From DATKCN01 sp035513175 (GTDB lineage: Bacteria; Chloroflexota; Chloroflexia; Thermomicrobiales; CFX8): a stretch of DNA of 8,261 bases. Each line of letters opens with the position of its first letter. Positions within the stretch are counted from its first letter, which is position 1. The position numbers were made by a program, and so were the translations under genes. The stretch spans positions 1 through 8,261 of the forward strand of contig DATKCN010000351.1 in NCBI GenBank assembly GCA_035513175.1. The letters run 5' to 3'. The notes beneath the pieces are model-generated. The model ran no database searches, was not told where the DNA came from, and saw nothing but the letters and a program-made list of their open reading frames with translations. Positions 6,568-8,261 of this stretch are shown here, one piece after another.

Positions 6568-7794
6568 TCACCGCAACCGGTGGCCGAGCAGCACAGGCAG
6601 TCGCTTCACACTCCTGAACGAAAACCCCTCGTTCCACTCCACCTCGTCATTGACGAGCCGCATCTCCGGAAATCGCGTCACGATGGACAGCACCGCGATC
6701 TGCGACACGTTGCGCGCCAGTGCCGAGCCCAGGCAGAAGTGCGGCCCATGCGCGAACGTCAGGTGCCGGTTCGGGCTCCGTGCCACGTCGAACACGTCCG
6801 GCGCTGGGAACTGCGCCTCGTCCCGGTTCGCCGATCCGAACAGCAGGCTCACGTTGTCGCCTGCTCCGATCGTTTGCCCGCCAACCTCGATAGCCTCGGT
6901 TGCCACCCTGCTGGTCGCCTGCACCGGACTCTCGAAGCGCAACACTTCCTCCATCGTCGTGCGACTCAGTTCCGGCCGTTCCCTCAGCGACGCCGCCGCC
7001 TCCGGCTGCCGGAGCAGCGTTAGGATCGCATTTCCGATCAGATGCGCTGTCGAGTTGTTGCCGCCCACGAGAATGGCGATGACCATCACGACCATCTCCT
7101 CGACCGACAGCCGGTCCCCCTGTTCCTCGGCCATGACCAGCTCGCTGATCAGGTCCTCCTGCGGCGACCGTCTGCGCTGCTCGATCACCCCCTCCAGGTA
7201 GGCCTTCATTTCCAGCATGCTGGCCTGCCCCTGTCGCATCACCGCGATTCGGTCGTGCATCGTCCCCGGCCGGTCATAGATGCGCACCTGATCGTGGCTC
7301 CAGCGCGTAAACGCCTCCTGTTCGTCGTGCGGCACTCCCAGCGTGTCGGCGATCGTCCAGCCCGGCAACGGCGTCGCGTATTCGCCCATCGCGTCGACAA
7401 CGTCGCGCCCTTCAAGCCGGTCCAGAAATTGGTCGCAGAACGCCTGTATCTGCTCTCGTCGCCCCTGCGCCGCCTTCGCTGAAAAGGCCTTCATCACGAT
7501 CTTCCGTAGCCGCGTATGTTTCGGCGGATCGCTCAGCAGCATCCGGTTGTTTAGCACGACACGCAGCGGCTGCAGTTCCCGTTGGACATCCTCCGGCAGC
7601 ACCCGGAACGTCGCGTCCACCCGTTGCGACGACATGCGCGGATCGACCATCAATGTTGCGATATCGTCATAGCGGCTGATTAGCCAGTGCTGCCCATTCC
7701 AGAACACCGGCGCTTCCCGCCGTAACTCCGCGTAGATCGGATATGGATTCGCCTGAATCGCCGGGTCGCTGAAATCAATGGTCGTCGTGGACAC
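6568..7794 (-). CDS. Cytochrome P450, soluble bacterial class, 408 aa
   Basis: Haem-thiolate monooxygenase, cytoplasmic, of typical bacterial length. All landmarks are present: DPPKHTRLRKIVMKAFS (89-105, C-helix region contacting haem propionates), the I-helix ILVGGNNSTAHLIGNAI (241-257), the K-helix ExxR as EVLR (E283, R286), and the Cys loop FAHGPHFCLG (347-356) with C354 as haem ligand. The I-helix is odd: the usual acid-alcohol pair ([AG]Gx[DE]T) reads GGNNS, so N247 and S248 stand where Asp/Glu and Thr normally assist O-O cleavage. The longest frame begins with GTG at 7821, preceded by GAGGG. The GTG at 7794 has the far better GGGGGTGAT and gives MSTTTIDFSDPAIQANPYP, a normal P450 opening. 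It is first in a same-strand pair with the Rieske gene and diverges from the TPP enzyme. No ferredoxin or reductase gene other than the Rieske protein is seen. CYP family and substrate cannot be told. Confidence 0.96.
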   Translation of the reverse strand: MSTTTIDFSDPAIQANPYPIYAELRREAPVFWNGQHWLISRYDDIATLMVDPRMSSQRVDATFRVLPEDVQRELQPLRVVLNNRMLLSDPPKHTRLRKIVMKAFSAKAAQGRREQIQAFCDQFLDRLEGRDVVDAMGEYATPLPGWTIADTLGVPHDEQEAFTRWSHDQVRIYDRPGTMHDRIAVMRQGQASMLEMKAYLEGVIEQRRRSPQEDLISELVMAEEQGDRLSVEEMVVMVIAILVGGNNSTAHLIGNAILTLLRQPEAAASLRERPELSRTTMEEVLRFESPVQATSRVATEAIEVGGQTIGAGDNVSLLFGSANRDEAQFPAPDVFDVARSPNRHLTFAHGPHFCLGSALARNVSQIAVLSIVTRFPEMRLVNDEVEWNEGFSFRSVKRLPVLLGHRLR

Positions 7795-7797
7795 TGG

Positions 7798-7806
7798 ATC
7801 ACCCCC
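7798..7806 (-). promoter_or_regulatory. Ribosome binding site deciding the P450 start
   Basis: On the minus strand this reads GGGGGTGAT, one base off the extended Shine-Dalgarno GGAGGTGAT, and is followed by CCA and the GTG at 7794. Core-to-start spacing is about 7 bases. It outranks the GAGGG that precedes the upstream GTG at 7821. Confidence 0.65.
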
Positions 7807-7849
7807 AATTACGCAGGACACGACACCCTCGCGTCAGATCGGCGACCGC

Positions 7850-7877
7850 ATGATACCCGGGCCCACACGGTAGTCGA
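7850..7877 (-). promoter_or_regulatory. Candidate promoter of the P450/Rieske unit
   Basis: On the minus strand TCGACT (7877-7872, four of six bases of TTGACA) and TATCAT (7855-7850, five of six of TATAAT) are 16 bases apart. Transcription would begin near 7843 and leave a leader of about 50 bases before the GTG at 7794. GC-rich genomes often use looser sites, so this is a reasonable guess only. Confidence 0.3.
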
Positions 7878-7892
7878 TTGGATGCGACAATC
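7876..7892. repeat. Inverted repeat GATTG-N7-CAATC, possible operator
   Basis: The five-base arms GATTG (7876-7880) and CAATC (7888-7892) are perfect complements around gatgcga. The repeat touches the -35 side of the candidate P450 promoter, where a regulator could control it. Arms this short can arise by chance. Confidence 0.3.
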
Positions 7893-7905
7893 CGTTGCGC
7901 ACATT

Positions 7906-7929
7906 TGAGCGCGGCGTCTCAATCGCTCA
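7906..7929. repeat. Inverted repeat TGAGCG-N12-CGCTCA upstream of the TPP-enzyme gene
   Basis: The six-base arms TGAGCG (7906-7911) and CGCTCA (7924-7929) are perfect complements. A further pairing of CTCAC (7926-7930) with GTGAG (7947-7951) overlaps the second arm, so two mutually exclusive stems are possible in the leader. Whether this matters is unknown. Confidence 0.25.
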
Positions 7930-7975
7930 CTCTCGTCCTCGTCGCGGTGAGTGGCGGGCGAGAAAGGAAACCCCG

Positions 7976-8261
7976 ATGGCTGGAAAACAGACGGGTGGCG
8001 AGATTGTCGCCCGCACACTCACATCAATCGGCATCGACACCGTCTTCACCGTCTCCGGCAATCAGATCCTCCCCATCTTCGACGCCGCCCACGACGCGCG
8101 CCTGCGCATGGTCCACATGCGCCACGAGACGGCAGCAGTCTACGCCGCCATCGGCGCCGCCGAAGCCCACGCCCACGCTAGCGTCGCCCTCGTCTCCGCC
8201 GGACCCGGCTTCCTCGCTTCGCTGCAAGGTCTCGGCGTCGCTCGCAGCATGGAACTGCCCG
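7976..8261 (+). CDS. Thiamine-pyrophosphate-dependent enzyme, acetolactate-synthase type, N-terminal part (runs off the right edge)
   Basis: Ninety-five codons are visible and the frame is still open at the edge. The protein begins MAGKQTGGEIVARTLTSIGI and matches the start of the PYR domain of the acetolactate synthase/pyruvate oxidase/benzoylformate decarboxylase superfamily. VFTVSGNQILPIFDA (23-37) corresponds to the usual VFG.PG..ilp.yDAL. MRHETAAVYAAIG (48-60) holds the conserved Glu (E51) that activates the thiamine ring. VALVSAGPGFLASLQGL (70-86) corresponds to v.l.tsGPG..n...g. AAAGGA seven bases before the ATG supports this start. Serine at 27 replaces the usual proline of the PG pair, and FLASL replaces the typical TNL, so it is probably not the housekeeping biosynthetic acetolactate synthase. 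Reaction unknown: a decarboxylase or ligase of 2-keto acids or oxalyl/acyl-CoA is possible. It is transcribed away from the P450 gene and may share its regulator. Confidence 0.85.
   Translation, partial: MAGKQTGGEIVARTLTSIGIDTVFTVSGNQILPIFDAAHDARLRMVHMRHETAAVYAAIGAAEAHAHASVALVSAGPGFLASLQGLGVARSMELP

Larger units (their letters stand above)
7795..7975. promoter_or_regulatory. Divergent control region between the P450 gene and the TPP-enzyme gene
   Basis: This 181-bp spacer must start both transcripts. It carries a candidate minus-strand promoter (7850-7877) and two inverted repeats (7876-7892 and 7906-7929) that could be operator sites or transcript hairpins. No good -35/-10 pair was found for the plus strand. 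No open frame in it looks coding. Confidence 0.5.

Noticed and set aside
1..8261. CRISPR array, tRNA, rRNA, insertion sequence or phage genes
   Set aside because: No regularly spaced repeats, tRNA-like folds, transposase motifs or terminal inverted repeats were seen on reading both strands.

Overview
The window is GC-rich, and its genes favour G or C at third codon positions. GTG starts are common. The gene mix is a quinone-type PyrD, an M20 peptidase with an EEE motif, a Rieske protein with a very large helical extension, a soluble bacterial P450 and a TPP enzyme. This suggests a free-living aerobic bacterium. Chloroflexota of the Thermomicrobia/Sphaerobacter type is my best guess and a high-GC actinobacterium the main alternative. 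This is judged from gene style, not from a marker gene.

Layout, left to right. On the minus strand, an M20-family metallopeptidase (275-1648) runs into a TrmH/SpoU-type RNA 2'-O-methyltransferase (278 to the left edge, partial), with a 4-base GTGA overlap of stop and start. A 93-bp divergent spacer separates the peptidase from pyrD (class 2 dihydroorotate dehydrogenase, plus strand, 1742-2836). pyrD converges, with only 12 bp between stops, on an FAD-dependent amine/amino-acid oxidoreductase of the DAO superfamily (minus strand, 2849-4045). About 600 bp follow (4046-4643) with no convincing gene but one strong GC hairpin. Then comes a minus-strand pair: a cytochrome P450 (6568-7794) followed downstream by a 610-residue Rieske [2Fe-2S] protein (4644-6476). 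About 480 residues of the latter form a His-rich helical region that looks internally duplicated. A divergent 181-bp promoter region (7795-7975) separates the P450 from the start of a plus-strand TPP-dependent enzyme of the acetolactate-synthase type, cut by the right edge.

How they may work together: the left half holds housekeeping functions (peptide or acyl-amino-acid hydrolysis, RNA modification, pyrimidine synthesis). The right half (FAD oxidase, Rieske-helical protein, P450, TPP enzyme) looks like an accessory oxidative or catabolic locus. The most unusual items are the Rieske protein with its apparently duplicated His-bearing domain, and the P450 whose I-helix acid/alcohol pair reads Asn-Ser. 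Being neighbours on one strand, they could form an electron-transfer or oxygenation unit, but this is an inference. Several starts were moved from the longest reading frame on the basis of Shine-Dalgarno matches. Two genes at the window edges were found by reading frames that have no stop or no ATG inside the window.
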